From contig NC_065921.1 of assembly GCF_024586455.1 (NCBI RefSeq), forward strand, positions 45,096,574-45,160,573: DNA of 64,000 nucleotides, in the 5' to 3' direction. Positions 1 through 10,740 of this stretch are shown one piece after another (position 1 is the stretch's first letter; the number at the start of each line of letters is the position of its first letter). Under the pieces are notes generated by a model. It was given only the letters and a program-made list of their open reading frames with translations. It was not told the DNA's origin and ran no database searches. The translations under genes were made by a program, and so were the position numbers. Origin of the DNA: Bactrocera neohumeralis. Its lineage: Eukaryota; Arthropoda; Insecta; Diptera; Tephritidae.

Positions 1-1129
1 AGTCATTTATTATGCGCAAACATAACGGAGTAAAGCTGTGAATGCAGGCTTGTTTAGGTAGCCACCCGCTTGTCGAGAGTTGTCTGGGTGTTTGTAGGGT
101 TATACTAGAAGAAAAATACAAAAACACAAAAGAAGCTAAATTTTTTAAGGCTGCCACACATTTTTTGTAAAAATAAAAAACTACAACAACAGCAAAAATA
201 ATAACTAAATTCAGTGAAACCAGCAAAAAGCAATCAGAGTTTACCAGAGTATGTATTTATGTAAGGATTTATGTCTGCATATGATTTTAAGGACGAAAGC
301 CCAAAAATATCACATATCAAGTTAATCAATGCTGCCGTATACGAATTTATGACCAAATCGGAAATTTCCGAAATTTATATGTCGTAACACCCGCTTGTAT
401 GTGTGTGTGTGATACTGAAAAAGTAGGTTTCCAAATACACAGCATGTAAAACAGACAGTAAATACGATGATTAAACCGATATACGAATATCAACGACCAG
501 CCGTGGAAAGCACACGAGGCTGCGACACGAAGTGGCAGACACGGCAGATTGTCTCCAAAAGAGAATACACAATTTATTTTGCTATTTTAAGTAAAAGGAA
601 GTAAGCTGAAGCACAGCAGATACACACCGAAAGGCGGACATGAGCGCCACAAAGTTAAGGAATGTTTCCGCAAAGCTTTGCAAATGGCTGCAAAGCTACA
701 AAGCCACAGTGCAGTAATTGAGAGAGAGAGAGAGAGACCAGGAAATCGACAGCTGCGCAACAATGTATGAGCACTTGCAAGCGAGTGTGTATGTATTGGG
801 TGCGAAAAGTGGGTCAATCGATCCGAGTTGTTGTGTTTCTATGGTTGGATTTTTGTTACCTACTTCAAGGCGGTAAGCACTAAGGAAGCAGGCAACCTCT
901 TTATATAAGAGAGTGAAACAATTTGTGCCGCAAAGCGCCACCCTCCACTGCAATCAAGGCAGAGACAGGCTAATGAAACAAGTGCCCCTATGTGTGTGTG
1001 TGTTTGTATGAGAGTTCGGCTGGTATGAGCTTTGCAGCGCCAACACCCTTACCGAAAGTGTGTCGCAGGCAGCAGCGGCACTTTGCAGAGAAAGCTTTAG
1101 AGGCAACTTTATGTAGCATAATTAACTGC
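1..1129. other. Intergenic DNA, no gene recognised
   Basis: About 1.1 kb without a convincing exon. A less AT-rich block lies at about 480-1130, with an AG dinucleotide run near 720-736 and a short GT run near 993-1003. It could be a promoter or 5' UTR of a gene outside the window, but I see no start codon with a coding-like frame. The Cys/Leu-rich frames on the minus strand here are the antisense of CA-rich repeats. Confidence 0.4.
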
Positions 1130-1462
1130 AGAGGATGGCTGCAACAACAATAGGAAGTAATGGAACAACAACAATAAAATACAACAACAAAAATAACAAC
1201 AATCAACTATAACAACAACAAGGACAAAAATAAATTAGAAATGACTATAAAACACAGCAAAATCAATAAAAATACGGCAACAATAAACAAGGATACTAAA
1301 TAGAACAACAACAATAATAAAAAAGCGACAACAACAAATACAAAAATTGCAGCGAAAGAAGCAAAATAATAATAATAAAAACAAAAGAAAAAAGATTCAA
1401 TGAAAATATAACAACAACAAGAGCAACAATAAAAATTGCAACAACAACAACAAACTTTTTTA
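1130..1462 (+). repeat. CAA/ACA-rich low-complexity tract
   Basis: About 330 bp dominated by imperfect CAA, AAC and AATA repeats on the plus strand. Such opa-like tracts are common in fly untranslated and intergenic DNA. Translating the minus strand gives only a Phe/Cys/Leu-rich peptide, which is a composition artefact. Confidence 0.7.
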
Positions 1463-1569
1463 AAAAATGTTAGAAAAACAAAAACCAAATAAATTTTTCC
1501 AAAATCGCTCAACGTTATACATAAAATTTGTCAGTGGAGCTTTCGTTGCCTTTAAAGCTTTCACTCGCA

Positions 1570-1765
1570 CACCAGTATGAGTACTCCTATGTACATACAT
1601 AAGACAATTTTAAATGTGCGCTCACTAACTCATGCACTCATACATAAATATGCATATATGTATACTGAGTATATATATGTATGTAAGTACATAAAAATAT
1701 TAGTATATATGTACCATGTAACACATAAGTACCAGTACATATTTTATATACTTGTACACACCTAA
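1570..1765. repeat. TATGTA-rich low-complexity tract
   Basis: An AT-rich stretch with many TATGTA, TACATA and ATATAT words. The same composition recurs near 11150, 32600-32830 and 35040-35075. No gene is supported. Confidence 0.5.
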
Positions 1766-1894
1766 AATTTTATTGGGGTTACTTTAGGATCAGTTAGGAG
1801 TGTTTCCCTTCTGCAATTCCCCACTCGCTCCCCACATCCACAATACATTTACTCATCCTCCCGCAGACTTTTTCACACACACACACCATAACCT

Positions 1895-2150
1895 TACTTG
1901 CTGAAAATTCGTCCTGCAATCACTGTTGCAAATCGCTGAAGGAGTTGTTCTGGCAACAACAGCAATAGGGCAGCAGGTCATCATCGCAGGCGAAACATTG
2001 TGCCACTGGGCTCCAATGTCGAGTTTCTCATAGCTTTTTCCGCTTCCTCGTGCTGACTACATTATGTTGCGACTCTTTTTATTGTAGTAGTCATTGTGAC
2101 GCACCTGGCAGCGCTGGCAATTGTACGGCAAACGTTGTTGAGTCAGTTAT
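1895..2150 (-). pseudogene. Possible degenerate Cys-rich (LITAF-like?) exon remnant
   Basis: Read on the minus strand, this GC-richer patch has one frame ending in LPYNCQRCQVRH (about 2130-2090) and another frame with CFACDDDLLPYCCCC (about 2005-1945) that soon reaches a stop. A CxxC followed by a Cys-rich half loosely recalls the two halves of the LITAF zinc ribbon in the five real genes downstream. The halves are in different frames, no splice pair joins them, and the usual HYCxxC is absent. It may be chance. Confidence 0.15.
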
Positions 2151-2370
2151 TTTATTTATGTATTTTCCCCTTTTTCGATATTTTTATTTTTCAGAGCGCC
2201 ATCATATTTGTAATTTATTGTTTTCTGCTTGGTTTCCGGTGTTTTCTTTGTCTTGCCATTTTTTATTGCCAATTTTCCATTTTGCTGATTTTCTATGCTA
2301 CGTTTTGTAGCATAGTGATGTCTCCCTCTTTGTGTTGTCATAAAATTAGATTTGCGCCGACGTTTATCCA

Positions 2371-2393
2371 TGTGTGTGTGTGTGTGTGTGTGT
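2371..2393. repeat. (TG)n microsatellite
   Basis: Eleven and a half uninterrupted TG units. Confidence 0.9.
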
Positions 2394-2739
2394 ATTTGTA
2401 ATTTCATTATTTTTGTCTCCGCCATTTATTCGATTGGGAAATGCTATAATTTTTCTGCTCGAGTAGTTTGAATATTGTGTTTGTGACAAAGTTGATTTGG
2501 CGCAAATTTTGTTATATCAGCGCTAGCGACTAAAGGACACTAGTAGGTTTTAAAATTTCGATCAAATTTCGGACAGATTAGATCAGTACGCATTCCTTTT
2601 CAGTTAGACGAGCCATAGGTCGTGATGTTTATAAGAGAATTTATCGAAGTAGTTCCAAGATCAGTGCAGTGGTCCTAAGAGAAATTTCCAATTTTTAATT
2701 TAGTCTACTTCACATTGATGTACGAGTATATGGTCTTGT

Positions 2740-3010
2740 GTTGCTGTGACACAAAACAATTTCTCTGGTTTCTCCAGATGCTTCAATCGTTGAGAGTACA
2801 GGTTTGGCCGCTCACTTCATAGTACATAACTCGCTTTTTATTAAATCATAAGGACTTCAAACAAAATGAAGCACACGAGGCCAAATCTGGAGTATACAAG
2901 TACGATGGTTGATGCTGCGGTTTGTAACTTAATTCGACCACCTTGGCTCGTGTTCGCGGCGATGTGAGCTGGCATGGTAGTAGAGCACTTTTTCTTTGCC
3001 AAATTTTCTT
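2740..3010 (-). mobile_element. Possible Tc1/mariner transposase remnant
   Basis: Minus-strand frames contain scattered pieces resembling the 'KVLYYHDNASSH ... PPYSPDLAP' part of a Tc1/mariner transposase (for example VLYYHASSHR near 2970), broken by stops and frameshifts. No terminal repeats were found. It lies directly beside the degenerate tandem array that follows. Confidence 0.25.
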
Positions 3011-3014
3011 GTTT

Positions 3015-3690
3015 TTGGACATTTCGGGTGAAGTCCATTGTTTAGTTTAATTATTGCTCTCTGCTTTGTTCACCTCTAAATAACTGATGTTGTTCGCCCT
3101 TTGCGGTTTTCGACTTCTTCGGAGGAGATTTGTCGGGCGAAGTTCATTGCTTCGACGGTTTATTGATCTCTGGTGTGTACCAATGGAGTTGATTTATCTT
3201 TCGGTAATCGAAAAATGGATCTTTCCGGTTTCCCCTCATCTTCGGTGTGGATTCGTCAGGTGAAGTTCATTGTTTCGACTGTTTAAGGATTTGTGGTGTG
3301 TAGAACCATCTGTTTTGCCTAACTCTAGGTAATCGATGTAGACGAACCTTCGCTGGGTGATATTCATTGTTTCGAGTGAACCTGCTATGTCCACTTCTGG
3401 GTAATGGATGTAGATGGGCCCTTCTGGGTTTCCACTTATTTGGAGGAGATTCGTCGGATGAAGTACAATGTGTCGAATGTGTATTGATTTGTGGGGCTTA
3501 ACAGTGAACTTGCTTTGCCCATTTTTTATTAATAGATGTATATGAGCCTGCCCGGTTATTGACTTCTTTCGACTAAATTTTTTGGGTGAAGCACGGTATT
3601 TCGAATGGAACTTTTGTCTCTCCGATTTTTGTTTTCTTTTGAGTAGATTCGTCGGGTGAAGTTCATTGATTCCACTGTTATAGTGCGTAC
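3015..3690. repeat. Degenerate tandem repeat, about seven units of 70-130 bp
   Basis: Variants of a core like 'TCGGGTGAAGTTCATTG' recur near 3027, 3136, 3256, 3354, 3455, 3582 and 3652. Each is followed by variants of 'TTCGACTGTTTATTGAT' and often of 'TAATCGATGTAGATG'. Unit spacing drifts, so this is an old, diverged array with no coding potential. I do not recognise the family. Confidence 0.6.
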
Positions 3691-4015
3691 CATTGATCTA
3701 ATTTGTGGAATTGTAAGATAAAGCCCAGTATAACCTCTTTCGTGGAACCTAGGCGTGGTCTTTGCACTCTAAAATCGTACCTTTCTTCATAAAAGTTTAT
3801 GGCGAATAAAGCCACATTTTGTTCCATTATTGATAACATTTTGTGATAAATAGTACAATGAACAAGGCTCTTCAGTTAAATTCAGAGGCTATTACTTATC
3901 ACAGCATAGAACATTATATATAAATCTATTTATGGCTCTTCCGATAGGCAAGTACAAAGATTACAGACTACTAACAGCTGAAGTAAAAACTTGGCTTGCT
4001 GACGAGTTTCCAGAC
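3691..4015. other. Intergenic, nothing recognised
   Basis: AT-rich sequence between the tandem array and the 3' end of the LINE. I see no exon, terminal repeat or RNA gene. Confidence 0.5.
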
Positions 4016-4102
4016 ACTTCTTCTTCTTCTTAATTGGCGTAGACACCGCTTACGCGATTATAGCCGAGCTAACAACAGCGCGCCAGTCGTTTCTCCTTTT
4101 CG

Positions 4103-4759
4103 CTACGTGGCGCCAATTGGATATTCCAAGCGTAGCCAGGTCCTTCTCCACCTGGTCCTTCCAACGGAGTGGAGGTCTTCCCTTCCTCTGCTTCGCCCGG
4201 CGGGTACAGCGTCGAATACTTTCAGAGCTGGAGTGTTTTCGTCCATTCGGACAACATGACCTAGCCAGCGTAGCCGCTGTCTTTTAATTCGCTGAACTAT
4301 GTCAATGTCGTCGTATATCTCGTACAGCTCATCGTTCCATCGAATGCGATATTCGCCGTGGCCAACGCGCAAAGGACTATAAATCTTTCGCAGAACTTTT
4401 CTCTCGAAAACTCGCAACGTCGACTCATCAGTTGTTGACAACGTCCAAGCCTCTGCACCATATAGCAGGACGGGAATTATGAGCGACTTATAGAGTTTGG
4501 CTTTTGTTCGTCGAGAGGACTTTACTTTTCAATTGCCTACTCAGTCCGAAGTAGCACCTGTTGGCAAGAGTTATCCTGCGTTGGATTTCAGGCTGACATT
4601 GTTGGTGGTGTTTACGCTGGTTCCAAGATAGACGAAATTATCTACGACTTCAAAGTTATGACTGTCAACAGTGACGTGAGAGCCAAGTCGCGAGTGCGAC
4701 GACTGTTTGTTTGATGACAGGAGATATTTCGTTTTGCCCTCGTTCACTACCAGACCCAT
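4103..4759 (-). pseudogene. LINE ORF C-terminal region
   Basis: Two minus-strand frames. The first (4759..4571) has NEGKTKYLLSS and a FVYLGTSV box, the 'thumb' region after YADD. The second (4441..4103) has FERKVLRKIY, RWNDELYEIY, RLRWLGHVVRMDE and a C-terminal arginine-rich segment. These are the standard last blocks of RTE-like ORFs. The frames are separated by at least one indel near 4550. Confidence 0.8.
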
Positions 4760-4826
4760 TTTCTGTGCTTCCTTGTCCAGCCTGGAGAAAGCAGAACTAA
4801 CGGCGCGGATGTTGAGGCCGATGATA

Positions 4827-5972
4827 TCAATATCGTCGGCGTACGCCAGCAGCTGTACCTTCTCTGTTTAGTTCTGCAGCTCGTACTATTTTCTCCAGAA
4901 GCAGGTTGAAGGAGTCGCACGATAGGGAGTCGCCTTGTCTGAAACCTCGTTTGGTATCGAACGGCTCGGAGAGGTCCTTCCCGATCCTGACGGAGCTTTT
5001 GGTGTTGCTCAACGTCAGTTTACACAGCCGTATTAGTTTTGCGGGGATACCAAATTCAGACATTGCGGCATAAAGGCAGCTCCTTTTCGTGCTGTCGAAA
5101 GCAGCTTTGAAATCGACGAAGAGGTGATGTGTGTCGATTCTCCTTTCACGGGTCTTTTCCACGATTTGGCGCATGGTGAATATCTGGTCGGTTGTTGATT
5201 TTCCAGGTCTGAAGCCACACTGATAAGGTCCAATCAGTTTGTTGACGGTGGGCTTTAATCTTTCACACAATACGCTCGATAGAACCTTATATGCGATGTT
5301 GAGGAGGCTAATCCCACGGTAGTTGGCGCAGATTGTGGGGTCTCCTTTTTTATGGATTGGGCAGAGCACACTTAAATTCCAATCGTTGGGCATGCTTTCG
5401 TCCGACCATATTTTGCAAAGAAGCTGATACATGCTCCTTATCAGTTCTTGGCCGCCGTGTTTGAATAGCTCGGCCGGTAATCCATCGGCCCCCGCTGCTT
5501 TGTTGTTCTTCAGACGGGTAATTGCTATTCGAACTTCTTCAAGGTCGGACAATGGAACGTCTGCTCCATCGTCATCGATTGGGGAATCGGGTTCGCCTTC
5601 TCCTGGCGTTGTGCGTTCACCGCCATTCAGCAGGCTGGAGAAGCGTTCCCTCCATAATTTAAGTATGCTCTGATCACCTTTAGGGGTTCTACAAGAGTAT
5701 GCTCCGGTCTTGAAACCTTCGGTTAGCCGCCGCATTTTTTCGTAGAATTTTCGAGCATTACCCCTATCGGCCAGCTTTTCAAGTTCCTCATACTCACGCA
5801 TTTCGGTCTCTTTCTTTTGCTGTCTGCAAATGCGCCTCGCTTCCCTCTTCAACTCTCGGTATCTATCCCATCCCGCACGTGTTGTGGTCGATCGTAACGT
5901 TGAGAGGTAGGCAGCCTGTTTTTTCTCCGCTGCAACACGGCGCTCCTCGTCGTACCAGCAGTTCTTTTGCAT
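4827..5972 (-). pseudogene. LINE reverse transcriptase (381-codon open frame)
   Basis: A long clean frame. A basic N-terminal linker is followed by NNKAAGADGLPAEL (RT block 0/1), CPIHKKGD, NYRGISLLN, CGFRPGKST, FVDFKAAFDS (first catalytic Asp) and GFRQGDSLSC. The frame then leaves the coding track: the YADD catalytic box is present at about 4850-4835 on the minus strand but in another frame (AYADDIDIIG), so a frameshift splits the active site. The enzyme copies LINE RNA at the nicked target. The product cannot be active as it stands. No RNase H domain is visible. Confidence 0.9.
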
Positions 5973-6029
5973 TTTTCGAAAACCAATGGTTTCGGTTGCA
6001 GTTGTACGTAAGGAGCGTGAAATGCCGTC

Positions 6030-6365
6030 TCACAGTTTCCTTATACCAAGTTGTTGACGAGTGCTCTCAGAGAACAGGTTTGCAAGTCGAGTAGAAAACT
6101 GTTGGGCTATCTGTTGGGTTTGCAGCTTCTCGACGTCGAACCTTCCTTGTGTGTGAATCTTCTTATGCTGGAATCTAGTACTGCAGATAATATTTCGGGC
6201 CCCGGCGAAGTCGATCAGCCTCAACCCATTTGGGGATGTTTCCTCGTGGAGGCTGAATTTACCGACCGTAGTGCCAAAGATACCTTCTTTGCCCACCCTG
6301 GCGTTAAAGTCGCCAGTCACGATTTTAACATCGTGGCGGGGGCAGCGCTCATAGGTGTGCTCCAA
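6030..6365 (-). pseudogene. LINE endonuclease domain, C-terminal part (frameshifted)
   Basis: Continues the endonuclease in a different frame. VTGDFNARVGKE is the GDFNA catalytic box of the family, followed by SPNGLRLIDFA and the start of a 'STRFQHKKIHT' segment. After about 6140 the frame no longer fits the expected 'TWxSPD' ending, so further indels are present. Separated from the reverse transcriptase by another frame change. Confidence 0.75.
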
Positions 6366-6369
6366 GCGC

Positions 6370-6861
6370 TCAAAGAAGGTATGGTCCTTCTCTTCCGTGG
6401 GTGCAAATCAGCGATATGTTGAAGAACATCGCTTTGATGCGGATTGTGGCTAGACGTTCATTCACCGGAGTGAATGATAGTACTCGGCGACGGAGTCTCT
6501 CTCCCACCACGAATCCCACACCAAACTTGCGCTCCTTTATATGGCCACTGTAGTAAATGTCAGAAGGACCTACTCGTCTCAGTCTTTGTCCCGTCCATCG
6601 CATTTCTTGGACGGCAGTGATGTCAGCCTTCACTCTAACGAGGACATCAACCAGCTGGGCAGCGGCACCTTTCCAATTAAGGGACCGGGCATTCCAGGTG
6701 CATGCCTTAATATCGTAGTCCTTATTTCGTTTGCCATGGTCGGCATCAAAAGGGGGGTCACTCATCCGAGGCTTGTTGCGTCTTTTCATTGGGGTGTTTT
6801 TTACGTGGCGGGTCCCAAACCCAGCGCACAACCCTATGTAGTGGATGTTTCGCCTTCTCAC
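6370..6861 (-). pseudogene. LINE endonuclease domain, N-terminal part
   Basis: The frame shows the motif series of LINE apurinic/apyrimidinic-like endonucleases: TWNARSL, then AVQEMRWTG with the catalytic Glu, IYYSG, GVGFVV and NERLATIRI, ending at SLICTH. It then runs out of frame where the family continues with A-PTE. The enzyme nicks the target DNA to prime reverse transcription. The rest of the domain is in another frame just downstream (6365..6030), so the gene is broken. The start is not certain. Confidence 0.8.
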
Positions 6862-7040
6862 TTTAGCTCGCCTTCAAACGGATGTTCTTAGGCTACCCAG
6901 AGGATACTTGTTCAAAGACCGGAAGTCGTGAGCTGCTTGAGCCATATGTAAAAGAATTTCTGGTCATTCCCAAGTGAATGGCGATCAGAGAACATTCCTC
7001 ACTTGCGTAAACTTCTACACAGGACCCCATCCTCCTATGT

Positions 7041-7779
7041 ATCATATGCAGTTTCTTTTTGAAACTGAAGGCGGTTGATATCGTATACTTTAATATCCCT
7101 TTCACTGGCAAAAACAAAAAAAAAAACAGATTTTTCATATCCTCGTATATTTGTACAAATTGTTTCAGAAAATGTTTTATAATTTTTATTTCCACTTGGA
7201 GTCTCTCATAGACCAATCTGTCTGAATACTACTCAGACTGCGTTTGGGTCGTAAAGCTAAGGCAAAAAAAAAAACAAAAACCGAAAACTGCTGTGAATAT
7301 ATATTATAATATTTATTATTAAATATTTCACTTGACAAATATATGCAAGTAAGAATTCTGGGGAATTTTCACTTACTAAACTAATTTTTTAATACTTGTC
7401 TAAGAGATTTCTAACAGTATAAATGATAAGAAACTCTCAAGCGGAAGTATACTTTAGGTCTGTGTCTTCGTTAAGTTAGTGCAGAAACCAATTTCAGTTA
7501 AATACAGTACGAAGTAGTAGTTGTGTTTGGTTTAGTACAGTGAACAACCATAACATATTTGATTTGAACATAACAAGCAATATTTAATAGCAACATATGT
7601 TGCATTTTTATAAAGGTTCAAGAAGAGGTATGTGAAACGCATATAATGGTATGGACAAGAATGTAGCTTCATTATAAACGTTAGGATTCGTCATTTGTTT
7701 TAAAAAGATTTCGGGCCGCCGCGATTGGCTCGGACAAAGTCCAGCCGATAGGCTCAATTCGAAGCAATTGAGGTATGTA
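7041..7779. other. Intergenic, nothing recognised
   Basis: AT-rich DNA between the LINE 5' end and a Tc1-like element. Short A-runs occur at about 7111-7124 and 7265-7275. No exon or terminal repeat was seen. Confidence 0.45.
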
Positions 7780-8527
7780 CAACTGTGTTCGAAATAATAG
7801 CAGTGGTTTGTGAATAATAGCAGTGGCTTGAAGAGCACCTGCATGGGTCAGTCGAATAATGGCGTAACATATTGTGGTCCGATGAAACAAAGACTGTTTT
7901 ATTTGGTTCTCGTCTGTCTGTTTTATTTGATTCTAAATATCTTTCACGGACGGTAAAACATGGACGTGCCAAAATCAATATATGGGGGTGCTTGTCTTAC
8001 TATGGTACAGGTCTGTTATTTTGGATTAAAGAAAACATGGATGCCGTTGAAATGGGTCTATCAACAGAATAAAGACCCCAAACATGCCAGCAGGTTGGCA
8101 AAAAATTGGTTTGCTCTAAATTGAGTTGAGGTTATGGATTGGCCGGCTTAGTCACCGGACCTTAATCCAATTGAGAATCTTTGGGCAGAGGTCAAGGAAG
8201 CTGCAGGGAAAGAGAATTCGTCAAATACGGAGCAATTATGGAGAGCTGTGAAGAAGACGTGAAAAGACATTCCTCTCGAGAAATGCAAGCGTTTGGTGGA
8301 CTCCATGCCTAGGAGATGCGCAGCTGTGTTATCCAACAACGGTCATTCGACGAAATACTAATTGTTTAAACTTTATTTTATATTATTATATGAATTAATT
8401 GATTTTTGATGTAAAATCCTCAATACTGCTATTATTATTCACAGCTTAAATTTTCATTTGCAAACTTTTTTATTTATTTAAAGAAGAATTCTTGGTTATG
8501 CCACTGCTATTATTTTGAACACAGTTG
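7780..8527 (+). mobile_element. Tc1-like transposon, internally deleted (748 bp)
   Basis: Bounded by inverted repeats starting CAACTGTGTTCGAAATAAT at 7780 and ending as its near-complement at 8527. TA dinucleotides at 7778-7779 and 8528-8529 are the target duplication. The inside encodes only the C-terminal half of a Tc1 transposase: VWSDET (first Asp region), WGCLSYYGTG, QQNKDPKHA (the family has QDND, so the second catalytic Asp looks lost) and SPDLNPIENLW (Glu box). In-frame stops follow. A non-autonomous deletion derivative. Confidence 0.85.
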
Positions 8528-8559
8528 TATGTCAACACCAACTCGCCGAATATTCCCAT

Positions 8560-9261
8560 CCAAGGCCTAATTATACCCTGCACAGGGTATATTAAGTTTG
8601 CCACGAAGTTTGTAACACCCAGAAGGAATCATCCGAGACACTATAAAGTATATGTACATACTTATATATAAATGATCAGTATGTCGAGCTGAGTCGATTT
8701 AGCCATGTCCGTCTGTCTGTCTGTCCGTCTGTCTGTATATATACGAACTAGTCTCTCAGTTTTTAAGAAATCTTTTTGAAATTTTGCAAACGTAATTTTC
8801 TCTTCAAGAAGCTGCTCATTTGTCGGAACGCCCGATATCGGGCCACTATAACATATAGCTGCCATGAAGCTGAAAACTTTCACATTTGACAAGATATATT
8901 CACGAAATTTGGTATATGTTATTTCCTAAAGCAACAATATAATCTCCGAAGAAAATTTTCAGATCGGTTAACTATAGCATATAGCTGCCATACAAACTGA
9001 ATGATCGGAATCAAGTTCTTGTATGGACAACTTTCACATTTGACAAGATATATTCACGAAACTTGATATATGTTATTTTTTAAGGCAACAATGTAATCTC
9101 CGAAGAAATTGTTCAGATCGGTTAACTATAGCATATAGCTGCCATACAAACTGAACGATCGGAATCAAGTTCTTGTATGGACAACTTTCACATTTGACAA
9201 GATATATTCACGAAATTTGGTATATGTTATTTCCTAAAGCAACAATATAATCTCCGAAGAA
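8560..9261 (+). mobile_element. DINE-1/INE-1-like repeat with 154-bp tandem units
   Basis: Starts with the typical 'TTATACCCTGCACAGGGTAT' end, then 'GAGCTGAGTCGATTTAGCC' and a TCTG/TCCG-rich run (8705-8740), all hallmarks of the fly DINE-1/INE-1 (Helentron-type) repeat. From about 8860 a unit containing 'CACATTTGACAAGATATATT' recurs at 8881, 9035 and 9189, a constant period of 154 bp and about 2.6 copies. It is cut at 9261 by the next element. Confidence 0.7.
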
Positions 9262-9948
9262 GGGCCGTCGCTCCGGGCGCAACGTCTTGGGGGCGGCAAA
9301 ACGATGTTCGCTGTTTTTTAATATTCAGAAAAATACTTCAACAATTTTTTTTACAAAATTTATTATAAAAGATAAAGAGTTGTACACTCACAATGTAATA
9401 ATCTAAATAACAATGAAAAATATTAATTTTTACTCGAATACTCTTCAGTGTTTGAATTTGTCTTATATCTTTTGGCTTATATCTTTCTTAAAAATAGTGA
9501 TAAAACTTAAAGATGCACTTTTCTAGCTTTGTCTAGCGACGTGTTACTCTCACAGTTACCCTATGCTTTGAATGTAACGAATACTTCTATTTCTCCAAAT
9601 TTTCAAAAATCGTATTTAAAAACTCCAATTCGGGTAAAAATTCCAGCAAATTGTGTTAAAAGTGTATGTACAAGATATTGAGCGAAAATGCGTTTTTTCT
9701 ATGGCTTTTAATAAGATGTCTTATAAATTTACTATCAATTTGCTTAAAACCCGTATTGTGAGGATTTTGGAACTTCAGAATTTGCGTGGCTTCTAGTTTC
9801 TAAATTTTATATACTTAATATCGAAGATATGTTGTAAAAATTCACTTTTGTTCGAACCACCTCATGAAACTTGTAGATAGGTAGATAAAGGGGGGCGGCA
9901 GAACATCCTTGGCCCCGGGCGCCCGAAGTTGTAGCTACGCCACTGCCA
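9262..9948. mobile_element. MITE-like element with GC-rich inverted ends
   Basis: AT-rich interior between two GC-rich ends. The left reads GGGCCGTCGCTCCGGGCGC, and the right, read in reverse, contains GTAGCTACAACTTCGGGCGC and CCGCCCCCC. Ends of this 'GTGGCGTAGCTAC' style are common on DNA-transposon MITEs. There is no coding sequence. The insertion sits exactly between the DINE-like repeat and a mariner remnant; the superfamily is not clear. Confidence 0.5.
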
Positions 9949-9949
9949 A

Positions 9950-10740
9950 AATTTTTTCCATTCCGCGAAATAATTGTTAAAATCAATTTCCGGAATAACC
10001 TTCAATGCGCGTAGCGATTTACGTTTAATGTCTTCAGTAAAATCTCTAACTGATTTTACTGGCATCGTTGGAATGTCGGAAGGTTCAGTGAACACCATTT
10101 TCAAAAAATCATTTGGGCCTAAGAAAAATGAAAGGACAATTGGTTACAAAATCACTAAATTTTTTCGAAAAACGATCAATTGGCCTAATATCGTGGCAAC
10201 GGTGACCTAAAGCCAAGAAAACGACGTCTAAGCAGTCAAAAACCAAGGTTACGTTTGGTGCACGCCGAATTTCTTCCGACGACCAAACTATTAAAAGGAA
10301 TACTTTTTGAGTATTATGCGTGGTTTGCGTGAAGCTATTCATAAAAAGAGACCGGAATTATGGGCCGACACCTTTTTGTTTTTGTGTCACAATAATGCAC
10401 CGTTGCACATTGCATTGATTTTTCATGAGTTTTCGGCAAATTTTCAACCAGTATCGCGCCGCAACCATCGTAGTCATCTAACTTAGCTCTGTGTACCTTC
10501 TGGCTATTCAGCAAACTCAAACGACTGTTCCCGGCAAACCTTTTGAGTCGATTCGTCGATTCTTAAGCACCAATTTATTTTATTGACGTATTGATCATCA
10601 GTTGATGTTGATGGCCGTCCACTAGCTCGCGACAAGTAATTATCACCGAAGGCCTTTTCGAACATTCTGAACGTTTTAATACCAGAAATTTCAGAAATTT
10701 GATTCCGCACAGAAAATTTAATGGAACTTATTTGTTAAAT
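9950..10740. mobile_element. Mariner-like element with an inverted middle segment
   Basis: Both ends read on the minus strand: the transposase N-terminal part at 10710..10504 (FRMFEKAFGDNYLSRASGRP) and the C-terminal part at about 10030..9950 (SLRALKVIPEIDFNNYFAEW). The middle reads on the plus strand: DFTGIVGMSEGSVNTIF (about 10040) and LREAIHKKRPELWAD followed by HNNAP (about 10330-10405). So about 10035-10500 is inverted inside one element. Many stops; inactive. Confidence 0.7.

Larger units (their letters stand above)
4016..7040 (-). mobile_element. RTE-like non-LTR retrotransposon, near full length but inactivated
   Basis: Reading the minus strand from about 7040 to 4016 gives a 5' region, an apurinic-type endonuclease, a reverse transcriptase, a C-terminal region and a short AAG-repeat 3' tail (CTTCTTCTTCTT on the plus strand at about 4017). 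The order, the roughly 3-kb size, the single ORF and the microsatellite tail fit the RTE group; the clade is inferred. The frame is broken in the endonuclease, in the RT near the YADD box, and in the C-terminal part. Twin-primed or truncated relatives lie at about 15850, 19029, 21136, 28543, 33160 and 62985. The 5' boundary was set by comparison with the inverted copy at 28906. Confidence 0.85.

Noticed and set aside
1207..1512. Minus-strand 101-codon Cys/Phe/Leu-rich frame
   Set aside because: It is the antisense of a CAA/ACA low-complexity tract; composition alone explains it.
8860..9261. Regularly spaced repeats as a CRISPR array
   Set aside because: The period is 154 bp with no unique spacers, inside a fly interspersed repeat; a eukaryotic genome.
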